Shown: positions 9,717 to 20,342, counted from the first letter of the stretch. The stretch: DNA of 64,000 nucleotides from Saposhnikovia divaricata (GCA_036435485.1 CM071598.1:104840501-104904500), one strand, 5' to 3'. Made by a program: numbers and translations. Notes: generated by a model from the letters alone, not told the origin.

Positions 9717-12124
9717 GTTATCATGCCCCTCTTCAAAATAACTAACTCATTATTCAAAAGGACATACCTCAAATATGGTGGAAGTTTTCCAAGCTTTACT
9801 TTCGAAAGATCACGAACCGAAGAACTGTCCGATTTCTCGCTCAGCAACTGATCAAACTTCTTTTTCTGACCCGTATCAACTATTTCCACACTGCAACACT
9901 CTTCATCCTCTGTTGGAAATTTCATGGCCTTGAACACATTAAAGGTGACACTCTGATCTTGCACCCTCATTGTAAGCTCTCCTTTTTGCACATCAATCAA
10001 AGTATGGCCTGTAGCTAGAAAAGGCCTTCCCAAGATTATGGGAATCTTCTTGTCTTCTTCAAAATCCAAGATAACGAAGTCAGCAGGAAATATGAGCTTA
10101 TCAACTTTCACCAAAACGTCCTCCACTATGCCCCTAGGATAAGTGATTGACCTATCAGCCAACTGCAAAGAGATGTTGGTTGGCTTTGGCTCCGGCAGAC
10201 CAAGTTGCTTGAACACAGACAAGGGCATGAGATTAATGCTAGCACCCAAATCACATAAGCACTTGCTGAAAGAAAGATTGCCAATAGTACACGGGATGGT
10301 AAAACTTCCTGGATCTTTAAGTTTAGGAGGCAACTTCTGCTGCAGCACTGCACTACACTCCTCCGTTAATGCCACTGTTTCAAATTCTTCCAACCTTCTC
10401 TTTCGTGACAAAATATCCTTCATGAACTTTGCATACCTCGGCATCTGCTCCAATGCTTCAACAAAAGGAATGTTAATGGACAATTTCTTGAAGACATCCA
10501 TAAACTTCTGGAACTGAATTTCTTGACTTTTCTGCACGCGTCGAGGAAACGGAGGAGGAGGATAGAATTGATTATTCTTTGAAGATTGCTCCGGAGTAGA
10601 CTTTTCAACAGGTTTCTTGCTCTTCTCACCATCAAGCTGATCAGCCACTAAATCAGATTTCTCAATTTCTGGCACTGCAGATTTTTCAACCTGCTGATTC
10701 TGAACATCTTCATCTTCTTCAGCTGCTGATTGAGGGCCTGCTGTAACCTTTCCTGATCTCAAAGTCACTGCATTAACCTGTTCTTTGTTCCCCCTTCTGC
10801 CTGGATTTGTTTCCGTATCACTAGGAAGAGTCCCCTGTTGCATGTTCAACAAAGCACTTGTAATCTGTCCCATCTGGTTTTGCAAGATCTTTTGAGAAGC
10901 TTGAAGGTTCTTCAACATCATCCTCATATCATCCATTTCTGATTTTTCATTAGATGATTGCCCCGCTTGAGCCTGGGGTTGTTGCTGCTGAAATCCAGGA
11001 GGTTGATATGGTGCCCTTGGAGCATACTGCTGTTGATGGCCTTGATTGAATGGCCTAGCTTCCTGACTTTGAAACTGCTGATAAGACTGCTGAGGTTGTT
11101 GAGCACTTTGGTTGTTGCTCCAGCTGAAGTTAGGATGATTCCTGTTGTTCGGATGATAAGTGGCTGGGACTGGTGCAGCAGGTCTTTGGAAATTACTAAC
11201 GAACTGTGCTGATTCAGAAGAGATAGCACATTGACTTGTCTCATGTGCGCCCGCACATAGCTCACAAATACTAGCAACCTGCTGAATCCCATAATTAGCA
11301 AGAGAATCCACCTTCATCGTAAGAGCCTTCAACTGAGCTGCAATAGCTGAAGCTGTGTCAACTTCAAGAACACCTGCTACCTTACCTTGAGAAAGCCTCT
11401 GTGTTGGATTCTGATATTCGTTAGCAGCCATCATCTCAATAAGATCATAAGCTTCCTCATAGCTCTTCGCCCACAGAGCTCCACCTGATGCTGCATCTAG
11501 CAGAGGCCTAGACTGTGCTCCCAACCCATTGTAAAAACCATTAATAACCATCCAATCAGGCATGCCATGATGTGGACACCTACGAAGCATCTCCTTGTAA
11601 CGTTCCCAAGCCTCACACAAAGATTCGCCAGATTGCTGTTGAAATTGAGTTAACTGGTTCCTTATTGCTGTAGTTTTCGCCATAGGAAAGAATTTAGTAA
11701 GAAACTTCTGAGCAAGCTCATCCCATGTAGTGATGGAACCAGCTGGTAGAGAATGTAACCAGCCCTTAGCCTTATCCCTTAAGGAGAATGGGAAAAGCCT
11801 CAACTTGATAGCATCCTCCGACACACCATTAAATTTGAAAGTGTCGCAGATCTCGATAAAGTCCCGAATATGCATGTTAGGATCCTCCGTAGAAGCACCC
11901 CCAAACTGAACCGAATTCTGCACCATCTGAATTATGCTCGGCTTGATCTCAAAGTTGTTCGCTGCAATAGCTGGCCTGACAATACTAGATTGTATGTCAT
12001 TGATCTTTGGCTGCGAATAGTCCTTCAAAGCCTTGACTGCTGCTGGTAATTCTGCCATCTCTACAGTAGTTTCAAGTTCTTCTTCTGCCAGTTTTTCCTT
12101 ACGAGCCTGCAAACGTGTTCGCAT
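9641..12124 (-). CDS. Gag-protease polyprotein, Athila-like
   Basis: An intact 827-codon frame for the capsid/nucleocapsid and protease. Residues about 70-205 are the Retrotrans_gag domain (FPFSLRDKAKGWLHSLPAGS, then the KFFP and YNGL signatures). A zinc-knuckle-like CX2CX3HX4C lies at C287-C299, a Gln-rich linker at about 340-395, and an aspartic protease at about 600-740 with CDLGAS (catalytic Asp 625) and IILGRPFLAT. It starts 140 bp inside the primer site. After about residue 780 (LPPYLRYVLL) the frame leaves homology with pol and ends in unrelated residues, so RT onward has been deleted. Its intactness fits the young LTRs. The protein could package its own RNA while borrowing RT and integrase. 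Confidence 0.9.
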   Translation of the reverse strand: MRTRLQARKEKLAEEELETTVEMAELPAAVKALKDYSQPKINDIQSSIVRPAIAANNFEIKPSIIQMVQNSVQFGGASTEDPNMHIRDFIEICDTFKFNGVSEDAIKLRLFPFSLRDKAKGWLHSLPAGSITTWDELAQKFLTKFFPMAKTTAIRNQLTQFQQQSGESLCEAWERYKEMLRRCPHHGMPDWMVINGFYNGLGAQSRPLLDAASGGALWAKSYEEAYDLIEMMAANEYQNPTQRLSQGKVAGVLEVDTASAIAAQLKALTMKVDSLANYGIQQVASICELCAGAHETSQCAISSESAQFVSNFQRPAAPVPATYHPNNRNHPNFSWSNNQSAQQPQQSYQQFQSQEARPFNQGHQQQYAPRAPYQPPGFQQQQPQAQAGQSSNEKSEMDDMRMMLKNLQASQKILQNQMGQITSALLNMQQGTLPSDTETNPGRRGNKEQVNAVTLRSGKVTAGPQSAAEEDEDVQNQQVEKSAVPEIEKSDLVADQLDGEKSKKPVEKSTPEQSSKNNQFYPPPPFPRRVQKSQEIQFQKFMDVFKKLSINIPFVEALEQMPRYAKFMKDILSRKRRLEEFETVALTEECSAVLQQKLPPKLKDPGSFTIPCTIGNLSFSKCLCDLGASINLMPLSVFKQLGLPEPKPTNISLQLADRSITYPRGIVEDVLVKVDKLIFPADFVILDFEEDKKIPIILGRPFLATGHTLIDVQKGELTMRVQDQSVTFNVFKAMKFPTEDEECCSVEIVDTGQKKKFDQLLSEKSDSSSVRDLSKVKLGKLPPYLRYVLLNNELVILKRGMITCCEGGKQMIRMRKFLFNRLSQRST

Positions 12125-12240
12125 ACACGTTCAAGTACCTGAAAACACCACGAAACAAACTAACTAAATAAGAAATCCGAGTCAGTGAACGCTAACGACC
12201 ACTGATGACAAGCACATAAACTAAACAAAACACCGATGAT

Positions 12241-12257
12241 CCCCGGCAGCGGCGCCA
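12241..12257 (-). other. Primer-binding site, tRNA-Asp type
   Basis: On the minus strand TGGCGCCGCTGCCGGGG lies six bases inside the 5' LTR. This fits the Athila primer site complementary to the 3' end of tRNA-Asp. Confidence 0.8.
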
Positions 12258-12263
12258 AAAACT

Positions 12264-13748
12264 TGTTAACACAAAATCACGCAAGCGTACGTGGTCACAA
12301 GTAATATATAAGGTTAAGTCCAAATTCGTTCCCACAGGGATCAGGTTATGGTTCTTTTCAGTAAATGCACCTATTCAACAATGTATGATCTTAATTCACT
12401 GCTAAGACAAGTAATTAATTGAGATTTTAATTAACTAAATTTAACTAATATGCAATTTTAGAATTAACTAGCTAATGAGATCTAAAATCAAATTACTTAT
12501 ATGAGAATAACATGGAATTCTAACTTCATTATCTACTTCACTTAGAGTCGCAGCCTTTAATCAATACATGTGATGGTTTTGATATCTGATCGGACAACAC
12601 TAAATAAGTAAAAGCTACCTCTCGGTATACTAATACCAAACTACGCATGCATCCACAAAAGAGATAGAAGATGGGTAGACACCAATTATGTTTAGACCCT
12701 ATATCTCTATAGAATTTGAAAACATAAAGGTTTAAGCACAAGTTATCCACTTAGATCACATAGGGCAGCATAATATCTCTATTTACGCCACAAATCATGA
12801 TGTTAAAACATCAACCTATCCTATGCTAGCATGGCAAGTTCTAAATCTCAAGATCCACTCTCGTTTAGCAAGAGATTAACAAATTAGATGTTCGCGACGC
12901 ATCTAAATACATGAAACACAACCATACGAGGATATCAAGAATTCACCACACATAAATCTTTAAAGCATATAAACTACTAAGCTACATAGATAACTCCGTT
13001 AGAATCCCATGACAACGATTAGCTCATAATTGAACTGTTCATCGTCATGGGTTTTGATGAAAACATGATAAAACAAGATATGAATAAAAGAAGTAATTAT
13101 ATTAATAAACAAAGAGTTAAGAAAACAAATCTATAATCCAGAATAACACAAAGGCTGAAGTAGATCTAGATCCGTTGCTTGTCACGAGCGTTGAATCCTT
13201 CTCTCCTTTTCCCCCTTGCAGATCTAAGCTATGTTACAATAATAATAACTAATAATATGTCTATATCTATTACAATGGTCTGATGTGTTTATATAGGCAC
13301 TACAAGTCTTGCCCAGCAAGAAAATACAAAACAGAATTATAATAGAATTTCTGCAAGATACGGTTCCTAATTTGATTATGTTTTGTAAGGAAAATTCGAA
13401 GTTGACTTTTCTTCAGATTTTCTGGAACGTTTCCCACGTAATTGGACCTCTGGACTATCTTAGAATGATAGGAAATCTCGTTATCTTCGCGTGGACTGCT
13501 TACGGGCCTAAAACGGACTTCTAGAACTCAAGATATGGCCAAAACAGTGTAAACTGTGCAACCCTTCTCGAAAATCCGAATTTTAATCAATTAATTCCCA
13601 AAAAATTATAAAAGCATCCACCTTAGTCAACATTCTCGTAATCCTGCACAACTAAGCAAAACACATCAAATCTACAACAACTTGAGCCCAAGACAATCAA
13701 TTTAAGCCGAAATTAAGCGATCCAAGTGGATATAAAATCCACTTATCA
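12264..13748 (-). mobile_element. 5' LTR of the Athila-like element
   Basis: This 1,485-bp partner of 5663-7149 is 2 bp shorter owing to a missing TA near 13068. It is the promoter-bearing LTR for minus-strand transcription. Confidence 0.95.
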
Positions 13749-13753
13749 TTTGT
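13749..13753. repeat. Target-site duplication (right), TTTGT
   Basis: Copy of the 5658-5662 pentamer directly after the LTR end. Confidence 0.95.
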
Positions 13754-14051
13754 TTCCCCTAGTGACCATCGGTGAACACTTGTTTAGGTGGGATAAATTT
13801 TTCAGTGCCCAATGGCTTGTCATTCATAAGGAAATTAAACCACTAAGTTATATCATAACAATAAATCACATATGCATATCAACATTTTTGAAAGAAATTG
13901 AAATTTTATTAATAACTACCTCATATAGCATTATTAACAAGAAGAAAATCCAAATAAATATTAGAATATATGTCCTATTGAAATAGATAGATTATAAGCT
14001 TGTCAACATCAATTTATTTAAAGTTATCAGATAAATGATGTCAATGATAAG

Positions 14052-15024
14052 CTATTGATAGTACTTCATTAGCTTAGACGAGTCTGTATAGTCATTGTCT
14101 TTATTTTTCAAGTTTCCAAACATAGCATGCTCGAAATTTTGTATGGTACTTCTTAGTTCGGCATAAGTTTGTTGGGTCCTTCTTTCCATCTTTGCCATTT
14201 GCTCTCGCAGAAGGGATGCTTCATCAAATTGGTTGTTATCGTATCCATTATGATCGTCATCATTATTCCTCCTATTATAATCATTATATCGACGATGGTA
14301 GTCACCATAATCACCTCTATAACCACCAACATGCTTATTTTTTTGCTTTCCACCATTATTACCACGTCTATTGCCATGACCTCCATTGTTCCCTCGACCA
14401 TTGTTTCCACGATCATAATCATCATTGAAAGGAGTGCCTCCACGGGATGGTGAGATGCCAGGTGCTGTATAATGCTGATCCCATGATCTAAATCTTCTCC
14501 TCCATGGTGATCGGTCACCTGCAGGAGATCGTCGATTATGTGACCGACCACGTGGGGATGTTCTTTCGCCTAGGTTCTCTCAAAGTCGGCGTCATTCATC
14601 GGCTAGTTCGTTTTCACGATCTTCCAATTCTCTAATTCTTCTCTGGATTTCTTCATCATGGAGCCTTATAATTTCACGTTGTCTTGCTTCCGATGCTTCT
14701 CGATACATGTTGTCCGATGCACGATTGAAATCTGGTTCCAGGTTTCTTCCCCCTTACGGGTGTATTTTCTCTCCTCTCCTGAGTATTGGATCTGCCTCTT
14801 AATGCCAAGATGATATTTCTTGCATCCCTAATAGGGGGTTGTTGTTCAACTTGTTGATGATGACCTGCATAAGAAGTTTTGCCGAGATGGACTTTGCGGC
14901 CGTCATTGTCCATGATGATTCGAGTGACGGTGGATTTGCCATGCTGAAAGGTTCCACCGATGATGGAGTTGGTGAATGGATTATAGGTACGAAGAGGAGT
15001 CTTGTAGGATCTTTGATGAGTCAT
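14052..15024 (-). pseudogene. Degraded gag-like gene of family B copy B3
   Basis: Starts MTHQRSYKTPLRTYNPF and carries PPIRDARNIILALR, which all family B copies share. The first frame ends near 14674 after a frameshift around the GRKKP/RNLEPEF position. The RS-like basic and Gly/Asn-rich portions follow in other frames, and the end is KLMKYYQ. As in B1 and B4, the Retrotrans_gag core found in B2 is missing, so this is a deletion derivative. Confidence 0.7.
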
Positions 15025-15144
15025 TGGTGACCATTTTCTGATGGTGTGGATGAACACTATTTTCCAGAAAATATGAATGCTTGAAACGTTTTATGAAACT
15101 TTAATGGAGATTTAATGAACCTTCTTCTTTTTTCCCTAAACGAT

Positions 15145-15162
15145 TCCCACATACGGCGCCAA
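15145..15162 (-). other. Primer-binding site of family B copy B3
   Basis: On the minus strand TGGCGCCGTATGTGGGAA follows the LTR end. The other copies read TGGCGCTGTCTGTGGGAA (20456) and TGGCGCCGTCTATGGGAA (32556). Confidence 0.75.
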
Positions 15163-15163
15163 A

Positions 15164-15287
15164 TGTTGAAGCCAATTTTTGTTGTTGAAGCCAATTTTCG
15201 TCAAGGACAATGCTTCAAAATTAAATTTATATTTGGGTATTCGGATAGAGATAATAAGAATAAAGATGTAAATATAAGAATACAATT
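15164..15287 (-). mobile_element. Truncated 5' LTR of B3 with a 19-bp terminal duplication
   Basis: Only the last part of the LTR remains. It matches 3044-3140 until the shared ATACAATT, after which the sequence diverges. The terminal text TGTTGAAGCCAATTTT is present twice in tandem (15164-15182 and 15183-15201). Confidence 0.8.
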
Positions 15288-15455
15288 TATAGAAAAGACT
15301 AATATTATGGACCATATTTAAAATATGATTCATATATTATAACAAAATATATTTTTATCATATATTTTATATGATAATTAAAATAATATTATATATATAT
15401 ATATTATATTTATAAATATAATATTCATAATATTAAAATATGTATTTCAAGAAAA
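15288..15455. repeat. AT-rich low-complexity stretch
   Basis: Almost pure A/T with a TA run near 15383-15403. No gene or site is recognised. Confidence 0.6.
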
Positions 15456-16548
15456 TAACCAGAATTACTCTATTGGTTATATTGAACCAAACGAGACCTA
15501 AATTTATATTTGCAAAAAAGATTAAAAATAAGTATCAAAATGGACTATTTCCAAGGGAGAAGCTCCTTCACTACCTCCCTAATGTGCAATTTCGTCTGTC
15601 GTAACCAATTTTAAAAAAAAAAAAATCATCTGATACGCATTTTCGTCTGCCATATCGCCGTCTCAGGGGTTATTTCTGAACAGAGTCTGCCGTATGAGCC
15701 CAGATGCTGCACGCATTAGGGCCTGATACGGCAGACGAAAATGTGTAGCACTTATTGCGTAGCATAAAATGTCGTATTTGTGGGGTATTTTGATCGAATT
15801 TTTAAAATAGGGTACGTAGGACCATGAAAATTGGAGATGAGCCAATTTGGACCAACATCCTTTAATATAATATTTGTATGTTTGAGTGGATCATTTTCCT
15901 GGATAAAACGAGTGTTTATATCAATGACGAATGAATAATTATATAACTATGAGTATGTAGAAATTTTAATACCAATTTTCCACTTTCACGGTTCAAATTT
16001 TGAATAATTATATCTTATATATTTCACATTTTAAGATATTCGTACTGAGGAAAATATATAACATATGCACAATCATTCAAGTTTTACTTGAATTGACGTC
16101 TTAAATGACTTAATAATGTAGGATTATACCCCCATTTTTCATACATTTAGATCTAGACTTGGATTTTTAATAAAGGAGGTCTTATATTTATTTTCATTTG
16201 ATTAATTAAATACTGCTTATATTTTTAATAAACGTGTTTGTTGTATAACTTATAATTAAAAAATTTATGATATTTATTAGCTAATATTTTTCTTCAGAAA
16301 CCTTTATGTGACAGTTATTATTTTTGCATAATTATTATGAAGTTTAACCTAATGTATTTTTTAATATTTCATTATTTTGGAATAACTTTTTTTTTAAAGT
16401 ATTAGATTATAAGACATTTTTGAAACATGCTAGGTAGTAAAACTTTTTTTTTTTTGCATTAAGTATATTGACACACGTGTGATTATATAAAAATCTTTTA
16501 GAATTTTTGTTTTAGTGTTTTTTCATGTGTGGGAGGTGTTTTTTTTAA
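15456..16548. repeat. Direct repeat of about 1.1 kb, copy 1
   Basis: Starts near AATTACTCTATTGGTTATAT and ends near TGTGTGGGAGGTGTTTTTT. By eye it is highly similar to 18238-19716 in the same orientation. It lacks TG...CA ends, a primer site or reading frames, so it is not obviously an LTR. The opening stretch, whose complement reads TTTGGTTCAATATAACCAA, resembles terminal sequences of plant MITEs, but no matching far end was found. Confidence 0.75.
15634..15747. repeat. Nested inverted repeat in direct-repeat copy 1
   Basis: The inner arms are GTCTGCCGTATGAGCCC (15685) and GGGCCTGATACGGCAGAC (to 15736). Outer arms TACGCATTTTCGTCTGCC (15634) and GGCAGACGAAAATGTGTA (to 15747) share the GGCAGAC sequence. 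The transcript of either strand could form a long imperfect hairpin. Confidence 0.75.
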
Positions 16549-17216
16549 TATTTTTAACACTTTCGAAATTTTTAAAATGCATCCCCCTTGTCGAAAGTTT
16601 GCTAGTAAGGCCAAAGGTCTATAAATTTGATTTTCAGTACGGTGAGCAAATTAAGCATTGAATTTGTGTTGATAACGCGTATAGATGAATTTTAATGATT
16701 ATGTACCGCGACAGTGGGGGGATTTTTATGTCTGGCATTATACAGTATGTTTCGAGTTTTGATCAATTCCCTTCTCACAAATTTGGGAGAGAGTTAACCT
16801 CTTCAACAGGTTAAAGGAAGATTTTCTCACCAGTACTCGTTGCGGTACAACTCGCTTCCTGGATTTGCTTTTGGATCATGAGGAATGTGAATCACTAAGT
16901 TAACTGAATGACCTGTGAGTGAGTTTAGCTAAATCAAATAATTTTCCGAATAGAAAGTAATGTTTTACGTATCAAGCTTGAAAGGTGGAAATTGGAGACT
17001 AGGAAATTTACCGAATAAAAAGTAATGTTTCATTACATATGAAACTTACATGTGGAAATTGGAGACTAGCTAGGATGGGGAAGATGGAAGTATAAATTAG
17101 GTGACAGTAAGTAGAGAGCAGTGAGTTAATATTTTTATCAATTAATTAACAGCTAAATGAAGAATAGAAGGAGAATTACACTTGAAAATAGCTACATAGT
17201 TTTTTAAAGTTCACTT
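16549..17216. other. Non-coding stretch with a short duplication
   Basis: No gene is seen. Two degenerate 66-bp units at about 16941-17006 and 17007-17072 share GAATARAAAGTAATGTTT and GTGGAAATTGGAGACTAG. The stretch is unique within the window. Confidence 0.5.
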
Positions 17217-17784
17217 TCAGTTGTGTGAAGAACTTGATGAATCCTCTTGGAAACACACACTAGCCTGCTTGATAGCCACCGCACATCGGCCAATAGGATC
17301 ATAGTCATAGAAATTCATCGGTAAGTCGACGATCTTGTACACCGTTCCTGCACATTATGAATTTATAGAAGAAAATTAACATTTTCACAAAAAATATTTT
17401 GTCTGTTAATATGAAGTAATTAAACTAAACGTACTGAGATGGCTTTCCAGCCTTGGCCAATGATACAAGTAGAAGGGGTGTACTCAGTACATTCCATTTG
17501 AGCAATTGTAGCACCTTCTCTGTTTTCACTGAGTTCTGCAGTCAAGTTTGTTACGGTGCGAGTAAGTTTCATTTTTCCAAGCCTACCACATGAGTTGCAC
17601 TGTACAATTAACATTTTTAAAATGATTAGTGAGTTGATATCTTAAATCAAATAAAGAGAATGCAAAAAGGGGATGCAAATACCTTGAGTGAGTTGATCGG
17701 TGGACGATGGATGTTGGGCCAGCTTGAGTGAGAAATTGCCTTGATCTCTTTGTTAACAAGGTGTCCACATTTGTTGCACAGCAT
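17217..17784 (-). pseudogene. 3' exons of a UPF0587/CZIB-like zinc-binding protein gene
   Basis: Three exons read on the minus strand: 17683-17784 (34 codons, with CNKCG), 17435-17599 (55 codons, with CNSCG and GQGWKAIS) and 17217-17347 (ending TVYKIVDLPMNFYDYDPIG, then a stop). Both introns have GT...AG borders (GTATTT/TACAG and GTACGT/TGCAG). The paired CxxC motifs and the GW...VDL...F.DYD order match the UPF0587 (DUF866, CZIB) family, a small conserved protein whose two CxxC pairs bind zinc. The N-terminal exon or exons of about 50 residues are not found upstream. The middle exon ends in phase 0 but the last exon needs one extra base, so the joined frame is broken, probably by loss of one G at the splice donor. 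I regard it as a gene fragment. Confidence 0.7.
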
Positions 17785-18237
17785 CTGAGACCCCAAAACA
17801 AAACTCTTAACATACCGCCACAGGAGAAATGATAGCTTACAATATACTTCACAATAGAGAACAACAATAACAGAGAACAACATAACTCCATAATCATTAA
17901 AAAAATTTCCTGACTCAAAAAATAAAAAGAACTCATATGATAAAACAAAAGTCTGCCAGCCAAAAAGTACATACTCTGGACACTAATAAGCCATAAAAGA
18001 ATTCATATAAATCATTCAACCACTAGCATCCACTCCAGAGGTAAGCTAACCACAGAATACCAACATAAGAAAAAAGAGTACTGAACAGAACGGTCCTAGC
18101 GAGATGGAGTGGAAAGCAAACATTGTGGACCAGCATGACTTAGGTTACCGTGTTTTGCTGTAAGTATGAGTACCACGTAACTTTGAATTACTTAATTTTT
18201 ATACAATTAAATGGTGTAACTTGTGCAAGTTTCAAGG
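17785..18237. other. Non-coding flank of the gene fragment
   Basis: I looked for the missing 5' exons on the minus strand here and found none. The sequence reads like intron or flanking DNA. Its short ORFs have no recognisable motif. Confidence 0.4.
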
Positions 18238-19716
18238 AAATCAAAATTACTCTGTTGGTTATATTGAACCAAACAAGGCCTAAATTTTTATTTGCAAAAA
18301 AGATTAAAAATTATTTTATAATTATTCGATAATGTATCTTAAAATACGTGCGTAAAAATTAAGATGGATTACAATTTTGAAACTAAAGATTATCATCTTA
18401 AAAAAGTTGTTGAGCCTAATAAGCTTCTAATGCAAGAAAAAAAAGAAGATAATCCATCAAGGTTATTTTCTCTAGGATTATGTCTAACTTGATTTCTATG
18501 AATATGATAGTAAACATCATGTATGAAATAGATCGTTGCATTAACATTAAATGAGATATAACGTTTGAAAATTTTACATTTAAGGGAAAAAATTTGCAAT
18601 TTGTAATACAAACATGTGCCTAAATGTTAAAAAATAAGGTAAAGAATAATAATGTATTTGTTAAATATAAGTTAGTTGCGCTAAGTATTTAAAATAGAGA
18701 TAATTATTAAAATGGACTATTTCCAAGGAAGAAGCTCCTTCACTACCTCCCTAATGTGATATTTTATCTACCGTAACCAATTTTTTTAAAAAAAATCACC
18801 CGATACGCATTTTCATCTACCGTATCGCCGTATCAGGGGTTATTTCTGAACAGAGTCTGCCGTATGAGCCCTAATGCTGCACACATTAGGGCCTGATACG
18901 GTAGACGCAAATGCGTAGCACTTATTGCGTAGCACAAAATGTCGTATTTGTGGGGGTATTTTGGCCGAATTTTTAAAATAGGGTAGGTAGGACCATGAAA
19001 ATTGGAGATGAGCCAATTTGGACCATCATCCTTTAATAAAATATTTGTATGTTTGAGTGGATCATTTTTCTGGATAAAACGAGTGTTTATATCAATGATG
19101 AATGAATAATTATATAACTATGAGTATGTAGAAATTTTAATACCAACTTTCCACTTTCACGGTTCTAAATTTGAATAATTATATCTTATATATTTCTCAT
19201 TTCAAGATATTCGTACTGGGAAAATATATAACATATGCACAATCATTCAAGTTTTACTTGAATTGACGTCTTAAATGACTTAATAATGTATGATTATACC
19301 CCCATTTTTCATACATTTAGATCTAGACTTGGATTTTTAATAAAGGAGGTCTTATATTATTTTCATTTGATTAATTAAATACTACTTATATTTTTAATAA
19401 ACGTGTTTGTTGTATAACTTATAAATATAAATTTTATGATATTTATTAGCTAATATTTTTTTTCAAAAACCTTTATGTGATAGTTATTACTTTTGTATAA
19501 TTATTATGAAGTTTAACCTAATGTATTTTATAATATTTCATCATTTTGGAATATCTTGTTTTTAAAGTATTAGATTATAAGACATTTTTGAAACATGCTA
19601 GGTAGTAAAACTTTTTTTTTTTGCATTAAGTATATTGACATACATGTGATTATATAAAAATCTTTTATAATTTTTGTTATAGTGTTTTTTCATGTGTGGG
19701 AGGTGTTTTTTTCTAA
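18238..19716. repeat. Direct repeat of about 1.1 kb, copy 2, with about 390 bp extra
   Basis: Matches 15456-16548. The first about 70 bp (18238-18311) and the rest (18707-19716) are homologous, but 18312-18706 has no counterpart in copy 1. Copy 1 has only a few bases at that point. Confidence 0.75.
18805..18920. repeat. Nested inverted repeat in direct-repeat copy 2
   Basis: The hairpin of copy 1 recurs. Arms GTCTGCCGTATGAGCCCTAA (18855) and TTAGGGCCTGATACGGTAGAC (to 18906) extend to a perfect GCCCTAATG/CATTAGGGC inner stem that copy 1 has with two mismatches. Confidence 0.75.
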
Positions 19717-20342
19717 ATGTTTTGAAATCTTTTGAATTTTTTTTATAAATATTAAATTTTTTAATATGTTTGAATATTATTTTTGTTGATTTTATTTATT
19801 ACATGTTTTCCGCATATTTATAATATTATGTGTTATATTAATTAGCTTTTTCTAATACCAACTTGTTATATGTGTTACATTTTTTCTTAGTTTTTATAAT
19901 AACAAATTGTTTTAGAGGGTTTATGGTATTACTGATCTCTAGTACGTTTTATATCTCCCCTACTTTTTTTTTCTTTTAAATATATCAATAACTATAATTT
20001 GAATTTTACTATTTTATCCCTAACAACCATACCACCTGAATCTACGTCTTACAACTTTCAGAAAAGGTAAATAATTAAACAAGCACTTAATTCCGTAAGA
20101 TTACATAACTTTTTTTTGTCAGGGATTACACAAAACTTTTAAATGATCGAAATCAATCTAAGTTTTATTGAAAGGTTAACGTATATGGTAAAGTACATAC
20201 TTCTAGATGATTGATACTTATTACTAATACACAAAATATTCTAGATGAAAGATACTTATAATAATATCGACATATTTATTATCGTATTTCTTGATCCTTG
20301 TTGTTAGCAGATATTAATTATATTATAAATAATATAATTATA
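19717..20342. other. AT-rich stretch without recognised features
   Basis: No open frame with protein character, no repeat shared with the rest of the window and no element border was found between the direct repeat and the family B LTR remnant. Confidence 0.5.

Larger units (their letters stand above)
5663..13748 (-). mobile_element. Complete non-autonomous Athila-like LTR retrotransposon
   Basis: The 8,086-bp element has LTRs at 5663-7149 and 12264-13748, a 5-bp target duplication, a tRNA-Asp-type primer site, a purine tract and one large gag-protease frame, read on the minus strand. By eye the two LTRs differ by two substitutions (A/C in the run GGTMTGATG and T/C in AGTCAAYATTC) and one 2-bp indel, so the insertion is recent. 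RT, RNase H and integrase are absent, so it must rely on a relative's enzymes. It sits inside family B copy B3 and is therefore the last event in this part of the window. Confidence 0.95.
13754..15163 (-). mobile_element. 5' internal half of family B copy B3
   Basis: Continuation of B3 across the Athila insertion: 3' untranslated sequence (13754-14051), gag-like frame (14052-15024), leader and primer site. It aligns inverted with 20454-21780. Confidence 0.85.

Noticed and set aside
15456..19716. An LTR retrotransposon with 1.1 kb LTRs and the CZIB fragment as cargo
   Set aside because: The repeats lack TG...CA ends, a primer site, a polypurine tract and a target duplication.
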